A stretch of DNA of 64,000 nt from Sciscionella marina DSM 45152 (GTDB lineage Bacteria > Actinomycetota > Actinomycetes > Mycobacteriales > Pseudonocardiaceae): positions 1 through 64,000 of the forward strand of contig NZ_KB905414.1 in assembly GCF_000379465.1 (NCBI RefSeq). Reading direction: 5' to 3'. Position numbers and translations under genes: made by a program. The notes under the pieces are model-generated. The model was not told where the DNA came from. It worked only from the letters and a program-made list of their open reading frames with translations, and made no database searches. Below are positions 52,654 through 60,879 of this stretch, in pieces. The first letter of the stretch is position 1. Every line of letters begins with the position of its first letter.

Positions 52654-54108
52654 ATGACCTGGACGAATTTCCACCTCACCAGGCGTTCCTGCGACGGTGA
52701 CCGGCTGAGCGCCCGGATCTGGCTGCTGGCCGGGATCGTCATGCTGGGCAACGGGATGACATTGCTGAACACCACGACGGTGAACGTCGCCTTCGACACG
52801 ATCAGCCGGGAGATGCACGCGCCGATCCCGGTCGCGCAGTGGACGATCACCGCCTACCTGCTGGCGCTGGCCACGGTTATTCCGGTGGCCGGCTGGGCGG
52901 TCGACCGATTCGGTGCGCAACGCCTGTGGATGTTCGCGATCTCGGTTTTCCTGTTCGGCTCGGCGCTGTCCGGAATAGCGTGGTCGATGTCCTCGCTGAT
53001 CACCTTCCGCGCACTCCAGGGAATCGGCGGTGGGCTGATCGTCCCGCTGTCCCAGACGATTCTGGCGAAAGCGGCGGGGCCGGAACGGCTGGGCCGGGTG
53101 CTGGGGCTGCTCGGCATTGTCACCGTGCTCGGACCGGTGCTCGGACCGGTCATCGGCGGCGCACTGGTGCAGGACCTGAACTGGCGCTGGATCTTCTACG
53201 TCAACGTTCCGCTCGGGATCATCGCGCTGGCCACCGCCAGACTGTTGCCCGATGGCCGGTCACCGCGGAACACGCCGTTCGACGTGCCGGGGCTCATCGC
53301 CACCTCCGTCGGGCTCGCCGGACTGGTTTTCGGGGTCTCCCGGGCCGGGGCCGGGCGCGGTTTCGGCGAACCGATGACCTATCTGCCGATCGTGCTCGGC
53401 TGCCTTCTCCTCGCCTGGTTCGTCCGGCACAGCCTGCGGCGCGGGCCGGGTTCGCTGATCGATGTGCGGCTGTTCGGGAACCGGAATTTCGCCGCGGCGG
53501 CACTGTTTCTGTGCCTGGCCGGGGCGGTCGTGATGAGCGGGCAGCTGTTGCTGCCGCTGTACAACCAGGCGGTTCGGGGGACCGGGGCGCTCGAGGCCGG
53601 GGTTCTCCTCGCGCCGCAAGGCATCGGCGTCGCCGTGGCCACTGCGCTCGCCGGCCGCCTCACGGACCGGTTCGGGCCGCGCGTCGTGGTCCTTCCGGGG
53701 CTCGCATTGCTGTTCCTCGGCACCGCTGCCTACACCCAGTTCACCGCGCACACTCCGGCGGTGTGGCTCGGTGTCGCGCTCGTGGTCCGCGGTATCGGTA
53801 TCGGCTGCGTGATCACCCCGGCCAGCGCCGCGGCCTATGTCTCGCTGCGCGCCGAGCACGTCGCCAGGGCAGCGAGCGCGCTCACCAGCATTCAGCAGAC
53901 CGGTGGCCTGATCGGTTCCGCCTCGATCGCGACGATCCTCGCCGCCCAGCTCGACCGGTCCGCCGCACCCACCGCGTTCACCGACACCTTCTGGATCGCC
54001 GCGGCCCTCGCCGTGGTGATCGCGCTTCCCGCGATGCACCTGTCGAACGCGGCAACCAATACCAGTCATCGGAAACCACGGGAGAAATCGACATGGACGA
54101 CACGGTGA
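52654..54108 (+). CDS. MFS transporter, DHA2 (14-helix) drug exporter family
   Basis: A 484-residue MFS protein with about 14 helices. Motif A-like GWAVDRFGAQRLWMFAIS is near 78, and motif C-like GLLGIVTVLGPVLGPVIGGA is near 145. NVAFDTISREMHAPIPVAQW is the classical EmrB/QacA-type opening. It starts 3 bases after the PapA-like gene and overlaps the CitE-like gene by 16 bases, giving a three-gene unit. Likely role is proton-driven export of an acylated product or a pathway compound. Confidence 0.92.
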   Translation: MTWTNFHLTRRSCDGDRLSARIWLLAGIVMLGNGMTLLNTTTVNVAFDTISREMHAPIPVAQWTITAYLLALATVIPVAGWAVDRFGAQRLWMFAISVFLFGSALSGIAWSMSSLITFRALQGIGGGLIVPLSQTILAKAAGPERLGRVLGLLGIVTVLGPVLGPVIGGALVQDLNWRWIFYVNVPLGIIALATARLLPDGRSPRNTPFDVPGLIATSVGLAGLVFGVSRAGAGRGFGEPMTYLPIVLGCLLLAWFVRHSLRRGPGSLIDVRLFGNRNFAAAALFLCLAGAVVMSGQLLLPLYNQAVRGTGALEAGVLLAPQGIGVAVATALAGRLTDRFGPRVVVLPGLALLFLGTAAYTQFTAHTPAVWLGVALVVRGIGIGCVITPASAAAYVSLRAEHVARAASALTSIQQTGGLIGSASIATILAAQLDRSAAPTAFTDTFWIAAALAVVIALPAMHLSNAATNTSHRKPREKSTWTTR

Positions 54109-54989
54109 GTACTTTTTCCGGAGCACGGACCCTGCTGTACGTGCCAGGGCACCGGCGGGATCAGTTCGCGAAGGCACGGGACAGCGGGGCCGACGCGATC
54201 GTGCTGGACCTGGAGGACGCGGTAGGGCCGGACGCGAAGGCCGTGGCCCGGCGCAATGTGGCGGATTGGCTCGCCGAAGAAGGCTGCGGTGCCGTGCGCA
54301 TCAACGGCCTCGGTTCCCCGTGGCACGAGGAGGACATCGCGATGCTGGCCGGTTATTCCCGGATCGTCATCCTCCCGAAGGCCGAATCGGGATCCCGGGC
54401 GATCCAGCTGCGGCACCGACTGCCCGCCGTGGCCGGGATCGTGCCCATCCTGGAGACCGCGGCGGGCATCCTCGCCGCCTGGGATGTCTGCTCGGCGCGC
54501 GGCGTGATCCGGGCGATATTCGGCAGCGCGGACCTTGCCGGGCAACTCGGCTTCGATCACCGGAACCGGCTCGCGCTCGGCCATGCGCGCTGCCAGGTGG
54601 TGCTGGCCTCTGCGGCGAGCGGGCTGGCCCCACCGCTCGACGGCGCCAGTACCGCGATCAGCGATATGCCCACCCTGGCCACCGAGGCCGCGCACGCCGC
54701 GAAACTGGGATTCTCCGGAAAGTCCTGTATCCATCCCCGGCAGATCCCGGTCGTGCGGGCCGCGTTCGCCCCTTCGGCCCAGGAAGTGGAGTGGGCGCGG
54801 AAGGTGATCGCGGCGACCGGGAACGGATCCGCGACGGCCCTGGATGGGCAGTTCATCGGGAAGCCGGTGGTGGTGCGCGCCCACCGATTGCTGCAGCGGC
54901 ATTCCGAGACGGGCAGACCCGGCACCGGAACGCGGGCCGACGGCACGGCGCGGGCAGGGAACGTGGCGGTGCCGCTGGATCAGTCCTGA
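54093..54989 (+). CDS. HpcH/HpaI aldolase/citrate lyase family protein (CitE-like), copy 1
   Basis: A 298-residue CitE-like TIM barrel. TLLYVPGHRRDQFAKARDSG near 13-32 and IVLDLEDAVGPDAK near 38 carry the CoA-binding Arg and the metal-ligand Glu/Asp, and GIVPILETAAGILAAWDV and FGSADLAGQLG complete the site. Such enzymes cleave or form malyl-, citramalyl- or other beta-hydroxyacyl-CoA. ATG 54093 overlaps the end of the MFS gene by 16 bases. Its stop lies in a 14-base palindrome shared with the end of the convergent CocE gene. A second copy is at 57759-58637. Confidence 0.88.
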   Translation: MDDTVSTFSGARTLLYVPGHRRDQFAKARDSGADAIVLDLEDAVGPDAKAVARRNVADWLAEEGCGAVRINGLGSPWHEEDIAMLAGYSRIVILPKAESGSRAIQLRHRLPAVAGIVPILETAAGILAAWDVCSARGVIRAIFGSADLAGQLGFDHRNRLALGHARCQVVLASAASGLAPPLDGASTAISDMPTLATEAAHAAKLGFSGKSCIHPRQIPVVRAAFAPSAQEVEWARKVIAATGNGSATALDGQFIGKPVVVRAHRLLQRHSETGRPGTGTRADGTARAGNVAVPLDQS

Positions 54990-54991
54990 TC
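54978..54991. terminator. Palindrome at overlapping convergent gene ends
   Basis: GATCAG-TC-CTGATC, a 6-base inverted repeat containing the stop codons of the CitE-like gene (+) and the CocE gene (-), which overlap tail to tail by 10 bases. It has no T-run; it could still act as a weak two-way pause site. Confidence 0.35.
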
Positions 54992-56929
54992 ACCGGGAGA
55001 AGCCCGCACGGGACGCTGCAACGGGGATTCCCAGACGTTCGAATAGGTCACGAGTTCGTTCACCGCGATCTCACCACGGGCCACGAGCTCGGTCTGGGTG
55101 CACCGCACGTACGCGGTGACCGTGACCCGTTCCCCGGTGTCCAGGTGCGCGGTCAGGATGTGTTCCCCGGTCGTCACCGTGGCATCGGGCGCGCTGCGCC
55201 GCACGCTCGCCCGGGCCTCGGCCGACTGCTCCAGTTCGTGCCTGCCGTCGGTGGACCTGCCGCGGCCACGGCCGCCGATCACGACCTCGATCCCGTCGTC
55301 GACCTCGTCCCGGGTGATGCTCCACCGATCCTCGCCACCGTCCGCGGTACGGGGATCCTGGTCGATCAGGTCCAGCTCGGTCGGTTCCCCCTCCTCGTCC
55401 GCCGGAACCGGGATCGCGAGGTCGACCGCGGCGAGGCGCAACAGGCCCGATTCGGGAAGCGGGGTGAGCCGGGGAAAATCGGAATCACTGAGCACGATGC
55501 GCAACCGGTGCCCCCGGCGGACCCGGTAGGTCGTCGGCCGCAGGAGGCAGCGTATTTCCCGGCCTCCGGGCACCTCGGCTCCACTGTGGACACTCTCGTG
55601 CCCATTGCCGATCAGCAGGGAGCGGCCGCGCGGGTCCACCTCGGTGAGCCGCACGACCAGCCGCGGCGAGGTGTTCGCGTGCGGCAGGAGCCGGACGGTG
55701 ACCTCGGGGCGACCGCAGATCAACAGGTCCTCGGTCAACGGCGCGGCGGTGGCCATGACCGCCCGGCAGTCGTCCTCGTGCTGATCCCCGGGCAGGCCGA
55801 TGCCACCGGTCTCCCCGCCGAGCCCGGACAGCGCTCCGGTGGTGGGATCGGAGCGGTACTCGGCGATCGCCTCCGCGCTCGGGGACGCGTCCTGCCGTGG
55901 CGCGGAAAGCGTGTGGTCGCCGCCCATGCTGAGCGCGAGTCTGGATGTGGGCGGTGGCCAGGATTCGTAGTTCCGCCACTGCGGCTCGTGACCGAGCACG
56001 TAGAGCGTGACGGGCGGATCGTCCATGATTCCGTTCTCGATGCCACGCAACCAGTAGTCCCACCACCGCAGGGCGATGGGCAGGAAATCGACCGCCACGA
56101 ACGGGGAATCCTGCGGCAGGGTGTGCACCCACGGGCCGACCAACAGTTTCTTGGGCCCGGAAAGCTGTTCGTAGAACCGGGTCACCGCGTCCGGGTAGAT
56201 GTCCAGCCAGCCACCGACGCACAGCGCCGCGGCGGTGACCGAGCGCGGATCGATCACCCGCTCGCGCCAGCCGGGATCACCGGGCCGATGCCGCGCCATG
56301 TCCAGCAGCAGGGGCTCCTTCTCCCGGATCCGGTGCTGCCACCGGAGCTGCTCGGCGGGATCGCCGTTCCGGTGTACCGGTGGAAGCAACTGTTCGGCGA
56401 GCATCTGCGCTCCCCAGCGGGCGAACAGTCCCAGATCACCCCGTTCCCCGTGGTACCGCTCCGGATGCAGCGAGCACGCCAGGGGAATGATCGCGCGCAA
56501 GGCGGGGGGACGGCGGGAGGCGGTGCGCATCGTCAGCGCCCCGCCGTAGGAGATCCCCCACATCCCGGCCACGCCGGTGCACCACGGCCTGCCCGTGGCC
56601 CACTCGAGCACCGCGATCCCGTCCTCGCCCTCCCCGGTGTCCAGCCGGGGGCGCTGGGTTCCGCCGGACGCGCCGACACCGCGAAGATTCGCGAGCACAC
56701 CCGCGTAACCGCGTTCGGCGAACCAGCGAAAGGGGTGATCGTATCCCCGCCCGCCGAACATGTCCTTCCGATAGGGAATGAGGCTGACCAGTACCGGAAC
56801 CTGCTCGGCCCCGGCGGGCAGATACACATCGGCGGACAGGGTGACGGCCGGATCAGCGGTCGGGATGCGGACATCACGGTGCACCTCGACCCGATACCGG
56901 TCCTCGGCGGGGTTCTGTCGTTTCGTCAC
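54980..56929 (-). CDS. CocE/NonD family hydrolase (X-Pro dipeptidyl-peptidase S15 type)
   Basis: A 649-residue alpha/beta hydrolase with a C-terminal jelly-roll domain. The nucleophile elbow is GMWGISYGGALTMR near 128-141, the acid is in GGWLDIYPDAV near 240, and the His is in VGPWVHTLPQD near 263. The C-terminal domain shows PTTYRVRRGHRLRIVLSDSD typical of S15/CocE. Family members hydrolyse esters (cocaine esterase), acyl amino acids or peptides. The GTG 56929 start overlaps the cyclase gene stop by 4 bases and has AAGGAG upstream, so the extension to 56950 is rejected. It is the last gene of a four-gene operon. Confidence 0.9.
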   Translation of the reverse strand: MTKRQNPAEDRYRVEVHRDVRIPTADPAVTLSADVYLPAGAEQVPVLVSLIPYRKDMFGGRGYDHPFRWFAERGYAGVLANLRGVGASGGTQRPRLDTGEGEDGIAVLEWATGRPWCTGVAGMWGISYGGALTMRTASRRPPALRAIIPLACSLHPERYHGERGDLGLFARWGAQMLAEQLLPPVHRNGDPAEQLRWQHRIREKEPLLLDMARHRPGDPGWRERVIDPRSVTAAALCVGGWLDIYPDAVTRFYEQLSGPKKLLVGPWVHTLPQDSPFVAVDFLPIALRWWDYWLRGIENGIMDDPPVTLYVLGHEPQWRNYESWPPPTSRLALSMGGDHTLSAPRQDASPSAEAIAEYRSDPTTGALSGLGGETGGIGLPGDQHEDDCRAVMATAAPLTEDLLICGRPEVTVRLLPHANTSPRLVVRLTEVDPRGRSLLIGNGHESVHSGAEVPGGREIRCLLRPTTYRVRRGHRLRIVLSDSDFPRLTPLPESGLLRLAAVDLAIPVPADEEGEPTELDLIDQDPRTADGGEDRWSITRDEVDDGIEVVIGGRGRGRSTDGRHELEQSAEARASVRRSAPDATVTTGEHILTAHLDTGERVTVTAYVRCTQTELVARGEIAVNELVTYSNVWESPLQRPVRASPGDQD

Positions 56930-57762
56930 TGATACTCCTTGTCCTCGCACCTCGGCGGCAGCACCGCGAGCGGGCGGACGGGTGATCCGGTGGCTCCGGT
57001 GATCTTCAGCGGGATCGCCACGAAGAGGAACTCGATCGGCTCCGCGGCGGCGAGCTCTTCCAGGTCGAGCACCTCGAGAAGGTGGACACCGTGCTCGACG
57101 AGGAGCGTGAAGTGCGCGGCGAGCACGGGGCGCACACCGCCGGGCGGAATCCGGTCGGTGGCGATCGTATCGCTGCCCACCGCACGGACACCGAGCTCGG
57201 CGAGATACTCCGCAGCCTCCCCGGTAAGCCCCGGAACCCCGGTGCCGCGGCCGAGATAGGCACTGGGATCACCGTAGAGCTGTGGCCATCCGGTGCGCAC
57301 CAGCACGACCTCGCCCGGCCGCGCCCGTGTCCCGCTCAGCGCGGCGCGCAGGTCCCCGGCGGTGATGCCGTATCCGGATTCGAGGCGCCCGATCCCGTGC
57401 AGCGCCGGAATGTCGGCGAGCACACCCCGGCAGAGAAACGGGGCGACGGTCTCGATGCCGTGCACCGCGAAGCGGCCGCCGGGGCTGGCCGCGGTGGCCT
57501 CCCAGCCGCCGTGCAGCCGGTTGTCCAGAGACACGTGGCAGAGCGCGTCGATGTGGGTGCCGACGTGCCCGCCGGTCATGATCAGTTCGCTGGCGCCGGA
57601 TCCGCCGGACGAGTCGACATCGTCACCGTGGCGGTGCAGGAGCGCCATCCGGAAACCGGGATGGCTCGGCGAACACGGCATCCCGGTTTCCAGCGGCTGA
57701 GCCAGATCGACGATCCGCGCGGTGGCGAGCGTGCCGAACAGGCCGAGGTCGTCGGTGATCAT
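56926..57762 (-). CDS. Cyclase family protein (kynurenine formamidase-like)
   Basis: A 278-residue member of the cyclase (formamidase) family. The metal motif HxGTHxDxxxH is present as GGHVGTHIDALCHV near 65-78, and the C-terminal segment GAVGSDTIATDRIPPGG with AAHFTLLVEHGVHLLEVLDL is the family signature. Such metal-dependent enzymes hydrolyse amides, lactones or act as isatin hydrolases. It overlaps both neighbours by 4 bases, so it belongs to the CaiB-CitE-cyclase-CocE operon; ring opening of a cyclic substrate is a plausible role. Confidence 0.9.
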   Translation of the reverse strand: MITDDLGLFGTLATARIVDLAQPLETGMPCSPSHPGFRMALLHRHGDDVDSSGGSGASELIMTGGHVGTHIDALCHVSLDNRLHGGWEATAASPGGRFAVHGIETVAPFLCRGVLADIPALHGIGRLESGYGITAGDLRAALSGTRARPGEVVLVRTGWPQLYGDPSAYLGRGTGVPGLTGEAAEYLAELGVRAVGSDTIATDRIPPGGVRPVLAAHFTLLVEHGVHLLEVLDLEELAAAEPIEFLFVAIPLKITGATGSPVRPLAVLPPRCEDKEYQ

Positions 57763-58637
57763 CGGTCCTCCTCGGCTTCGTTCTCGCCCGGTTCGGCGTC
57801 CTCCTGGACGCAGCGGTAGGCGGCGAGCGCAACGGCGCGATCGACGAACCGGCCGTCCGGCAGCCGAACCGCGCCGACACCGTGCGCTTCGGCATCCCGC
57901 ATCGCGGCGAGGATTTCCTCCGCCCGCTCGATCTCGGCCGCGCTCGGCGCGAAGGCGGCGCGGATGACGGGCAGCTGCCGGGGATGGATCGCGGCCCTTC
58001 CCCAGAACCCGAACGCCCGCCCGCAGCGGCAGGACTCCGCGAGCCCGGCATCGTCGTCCAGATCGGTGAACGCCGACATCGCCGGTGGCGGCAGACCGGC
58101 CGCGGCCGCCGCGATCACCATCCGGCCGCGCGCCCAGGAAAGTGCCCGTTCCTCGGTCGACCGTAGTTCGGCCAGCAGATCGGCCTCGCCGAGTGCGATA
58201 CCGGCCACTCCCCTGGTGGCCGCGATCTCGGCGGTCCGTTCCAGTCCGGCGGCCGATTCGATGAGGCAGTGAATGTCCGGCGCGGTGTCGCTGCAGAGGA
58301 ATTCCCCGGCAAGGGCCACCTCGTCGGGACCTTCGACCTTGGGCAACCGCACCCCTTCGACCGCGGGATGCTCGGCGAGGGCGAGCAGATCCCGCTGCCC
58401 GAGATCGGTCCGGATCGGGTTGATCCGCACCTGGATCACCGGATCCGGTGGGTGCTCGGCCAGTTCGGCCAGCGAGTCGAGCACCATCCGGCGCGCCGTT
58501 TCCTTCGTACTCGGCGCGATCGCGTCCTCCAGGTCGAGGATGACCACATCGGCGCCCGAGCGCAGGGCTTTGCGCAGCTGATCGGGCCGGGTTGCCGGGA
58601 CGTAGAGCAGGGTCAGCGGGAACCCGTACCCGGTCAT
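57759..58637 (-). CDS. HpcH/HpaI aldolase/citrate lyase family protein (CitE-like), copy 2
   Basis: A 292-residue CitE-like protein. LTLLYVPATRPDQLRKALRS near 8-27, DVVILDLEDAIAPSTKETAR near 30-49, IHCLIESAAGLERTAEIAAT and GIALGEADLLAEL give the CoA-binding and metal site. It is diverged from copy 1, so it probably uses another acyl-CoA. ATG 58637 overlaps the CoA-transferase stop by 4 bases. Coupling with a CoA-transferase fits a pathway in which an acid is activated and its CoA ester then cleaved, giving acetyl-CoA or glyoxylate-type products (inference). Confidence 0.9.
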   Translation of the reverse strand: MTGYGFPLTLLYVPATRPDQLRKALRSGADVVILDLEDAIAPSTKETARRMVLDSLAELAEHPPDPVIQVRINPIRTDLGQRDLLALAEHPAVEGVRLPKVEGPDEVALAGEFLCSDTAPDIHCLIESAAGLERTAEIAATRGVAGIALGEADLLAELRSTEERALSWARGRMVIAAAAAGLPPPAMSAFTDLDDDAGLAESCRCGRAFGFWGRAAIHPRQLPVIRAAFAPSAAEIERAEEILAAMRDAEAHGVGAVRLPDGRFVDRAVALAAYRCVQEDAEPGENEAEEDR

Positions 58638-59818
58638 GCGATCACCCCGGCCGCGCGCAGCTGCGCGATCCGGTCCCCGTCGTAGCCCAGTTCGCTGAGC
58701 ACCTCGGTGGTGTGGGCGCCGAGCGACTGCCCCGCCCAGCGAACCTCGCCCGGTGTCTCGGACAACCGGAACAGCACGTTCTGCAGCGTCACCGAACCGA
58801 GCTCGGCGTCCGGGAGCTCCACGAAGGTGCCGAGCGCCTGGTACTGCGGGTCGGCCGCGATGTCCGGAACTTCGTAGATGGGGCTGATCGCGGCCTCGGC
58901 CTTGGCGAACGCCGCCTGCACATCGACCGCGGAGCGTGCCGCGATCCAGCTGCCGACCGCCTCGTCCAGTTGTTCCGCGTGCCGGGCACGCCCACTGCCG
59001 GAGGCGAACCAGTCGCACTCGACCAGATCGGCCCTGCCGACCAGGCGCAGTACCCGTTCGGCGACCGACTGCGCGCTGGTGGAAACGGCGAGCCAGCGCC
59101 CGTCCGCGGTGCGGTAGATGTTGCGTGGCGCGTTGCTCGCGGAGCGGTTCCCCAAGCGCCGCGGCACCACACCGAACGCCCGATAGGCCGCCATCTGCGC
59201 GCCGAGCATGGTCAGCATCGGCTCGATGATGGCCAGATCGACGACCTGACCGCGCCCGGTGCGGTCCCGGGCGGCGAGCGCCACCATGATCGCGAAGCTG
59301 GTCGCCAGCCCGGCGACCCCGTCCGCGAGGGCGAGCGGTGGCAGGGTCGGTGGCCCGTCCGGTTGCCCGGTGGTAGCGGCGAACCCGCTCATCGCCTCGG
59401 CGAGAGTGCCGAATCCGGGTTCACCACACCGCGGTCCGATCTGGCCGAACCCGGTGACCCTGGCGACCACGAGCCCCGGGTTGAGCTCCCACAACCGTTC
59501 CGGCGCCAGTCCCCAGCGCTCCAGGGTTCCCGGCCGGAAGTTCTCGATCAGCACATCGGCCCCGGCCAGCAGACCGAGGGCGATCTCCTGCCCTTCCGGA
59601 TGCGCGAGATCGATCGCCGTGCCGCGTTTACCACGGGACAACTGCTTCCATTCCAGGCCCGCGTTGTCCGCGAGGCAACCGTGGCCGCGCACCGGATCAC
59701 CGAGGCGCGGGTGCTCGATCTTGATCACATCGGCGCCGAAGTCGGCCAGCATCGTGGCGGCCAGTGGACCGGCGAACAGGGTTGCGGCATCGATCACCCG
59801 TAGGCTGCTGAGCGGCAT
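58634..59818 (-). CDS. CoA-transferase, family III (CaiB/BaiF)
   Basis: A 394-residue family III CoA-transferase. MPLSSLRVIDAATLFAGPLA opens the fold, the catalytic Asp is expected near residue 170 in ALADGVAGLATSFAIMVALA, and KIEHPRLGDPVRG and DVLIENFRPGTLERWGL are typical of the family. It moves CoA from succinyl-CoA or another donor to a carboxylic acid. It is the first gene of the four-gene minus-strand operon, with the divergent GntR gene 136 bases away. An AT-rich stretch directly upstream, unusual for this DNA, probably includes the promoter. Confidence 0.92.
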   Translation of the reverse strand: MPLSSLRVIDAATLFAGPLAATMLADFGADVIKIEHPRLGDPVRGHGCLADNAGLEWKQLSRGKRGTAIDLAHPEGQEIALGLLAGADVLIENFRPGTLERWGLAPERLWELNPGLVVARVTGFGQIGPRCGEPGFGTLAEAMSGFAATTGQPDGPPTLPPLALADGVAGLATSFAIMVALAARDRTGRGQVVDLAIIEPMLTMLGAQMAAYRAFGVVPRRLGNRSASNAPRNIYRTADGRWLAVSTSAQSVAERVLRLVGRADLVECDWFASGSGRARHAEQLDEAVGSWIAARSAVDVQAAFAKAEAAISPIYEVPDIAADPQYQALGTFVELPDAELGSVTLQNVLFRLSETPGEVRWAGQSLGAHTTEVLSELGYDGDRIAQLRAAGVIA

Positions 59819-59823
59819 ACATA

Positions 59824-59837
59824 TAACTTATAACTTA
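59824..59837. repeat. Tandem TAACTTA repeat in AT-rich promoter stretch
   Basis: Two back-to-back copies of TAACTTA, 6-19 bases upstream of the CoA-transferase start, in a stretch of about 25 bases that is mostly A and T against a background near 70 percent GC. It probably overlaps the operon promoter or an operator. Confidence 0.4.
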
Positions 59838-59840
59838 CTG

Positions 59841-59853
59841 CTTGCATGTCAAG
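59841..59853. promoter_or_regulatory. Candidate GntR operator
   Basis: CTTG-CATGT-CAAG, an inverted repeat with 4-base arms and a 5-base spacer, in the divergent region between the GntR gene and the CoA-transferase operon. FCD-type GntR proteins bind short spaced dyads like this; the identification rests on position and symmetry. Confidence 0.4.
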
Positions 59854-59863
59854 GCCCTCGAGC

Positions 59864-59892
59864 GTTTGATGGAGTCGAGAGTTTGATGGAGT
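59864..59892. repeat. Direct repeat GTTTGATGGAGT x2
   Basis: The 12-mer GTTTGATGGAGT occurs at 59864-59875 and 59881-59892, 17 bases apart, between the GntR gene and the operon it faces. The separation is about one and a half helical turns. It may bind a regulator or reflect a local duplication. Confidence 0.45.
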
Positions 59893-59954
59893 GAGACGCC
59901 GTTATCGTGACGGCACCAAGCAGCGCTCGAACAGGGACAGGGTGAATCCAGGAC

Positions 59955-60677
59955 GTGGCACGCAGGAAAGCGTCAGTACCAGGGGAACCCAACGGCCCGG
60001 TGGCCACCGCGGCCGGTAGCCGCCCGCCCACCAGCCGGGCCGATTACGTGCACACCGTGCTGCACAAGGAGATCCTCGACGGCACCCTGCAACCGGGAAC
60101 CCCCGTGCTGCAGGACGAGATCGCCGGGCGCCTGGGGGTCTCCATCACCCCGGTCCGCGAGGCACTGCGCCGCTTGGAAAGCACCGGACTCGTCACCTAT
60201 CAGGCGCATTACGGCGCCACCGTCACCGAACTCAGCCCGGCAGCCCTCACCGAGCTCTACCAGCTGCGCGCCGCCATCGAAGGACTCGCCGCCAACCTCG
60301 CCGCGAACCACATCACCGAGGACGACCTCGCCGAACTCCGGGCCATCCACGCGGAGATGCAGTCCGCTCAGCAGGCCCACGACACCACGGCACTGGCCGA
60401 GGGCAGCAGGCGCTTTCACGCCACCATCGCGCACATCGGCGGGCCCGCGCTGCTTTCCCGGCATCTGGCCGGGCTCTGGGACAGCTATCCGGTTCCGCAC
60501 ACCGCCTCCGTGTGGCAGTTCGCGGATGTGGCCGCCCGGTGCGTAGCCGAGCACGGGAAACTGATCGGGGCGCTGGAGAACGGGGACGGTGTTACGGCCC
60601 AGCGGCTCATGGAGGACCACATCACCGGTGTTCCGGAGGACCGGGAGGCGCACGAGCTGGACGGGCCGCCCTGCTGA
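59955..60677 (+). CDS. GntR family regulator, FCD (FadR) subfamily
   Basis: A 240-residue GntR regulator. The winged helix runs QDEIAGRLGVSITPVREALR and RLESTGLVTYQAHYGATVTE near 52-95, with the recognition segment around ITPVREALRRLE. The all-helical FCD effector domain follows (LYQLRAAIEGLAANLAANHI...), with His residues in RRFHATIAHIGG and AEHGKLIGALENGD likely to bind a metal. GTG 59955 is the start. It is divergent from the CoA-transferase operon and should repress it until an organic-acid or acyl-CoA ligand binds. Confidence 0.92.
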   Translation: MARRKASVPGEPNGPVATAAGSRPPTSRADYVHTVLHKEILDGTLQPGTPVLQDEIAGRLGVSITPVREALRRLESTGLVTYQAHYGATVTELSPAALTELYQLRAAIEGLAANLAANHITEDDLAELRAIHAEMQSAQQAHDTTALAEGSRRFHATIAHIGGPALLSRHLAGLWDSYPVPHTASVWQFADVAARCVAEHGKLIGALENGDGVTAQRLMEDHITGVPEDREAHELDGPPC

Positions 60678-60879
60678 GGCGCCCCCCTGCGGAACCGGCC
60701 CGCCGCAGCCGGGCGAATGTCCTTGTGCCAGTACCGCATCGGCGGTTTCCCACCACCACACGCGGAACAGCATGAGCACATCTTGCGGTTTTCTTACCGT
60801 GTGCCCGTGAACACTGCCCCTGCGCCGTGGAATACCTACAGTTCTCGGTGTCCAGGCGATTCCGGTGATGCGGGGAACG

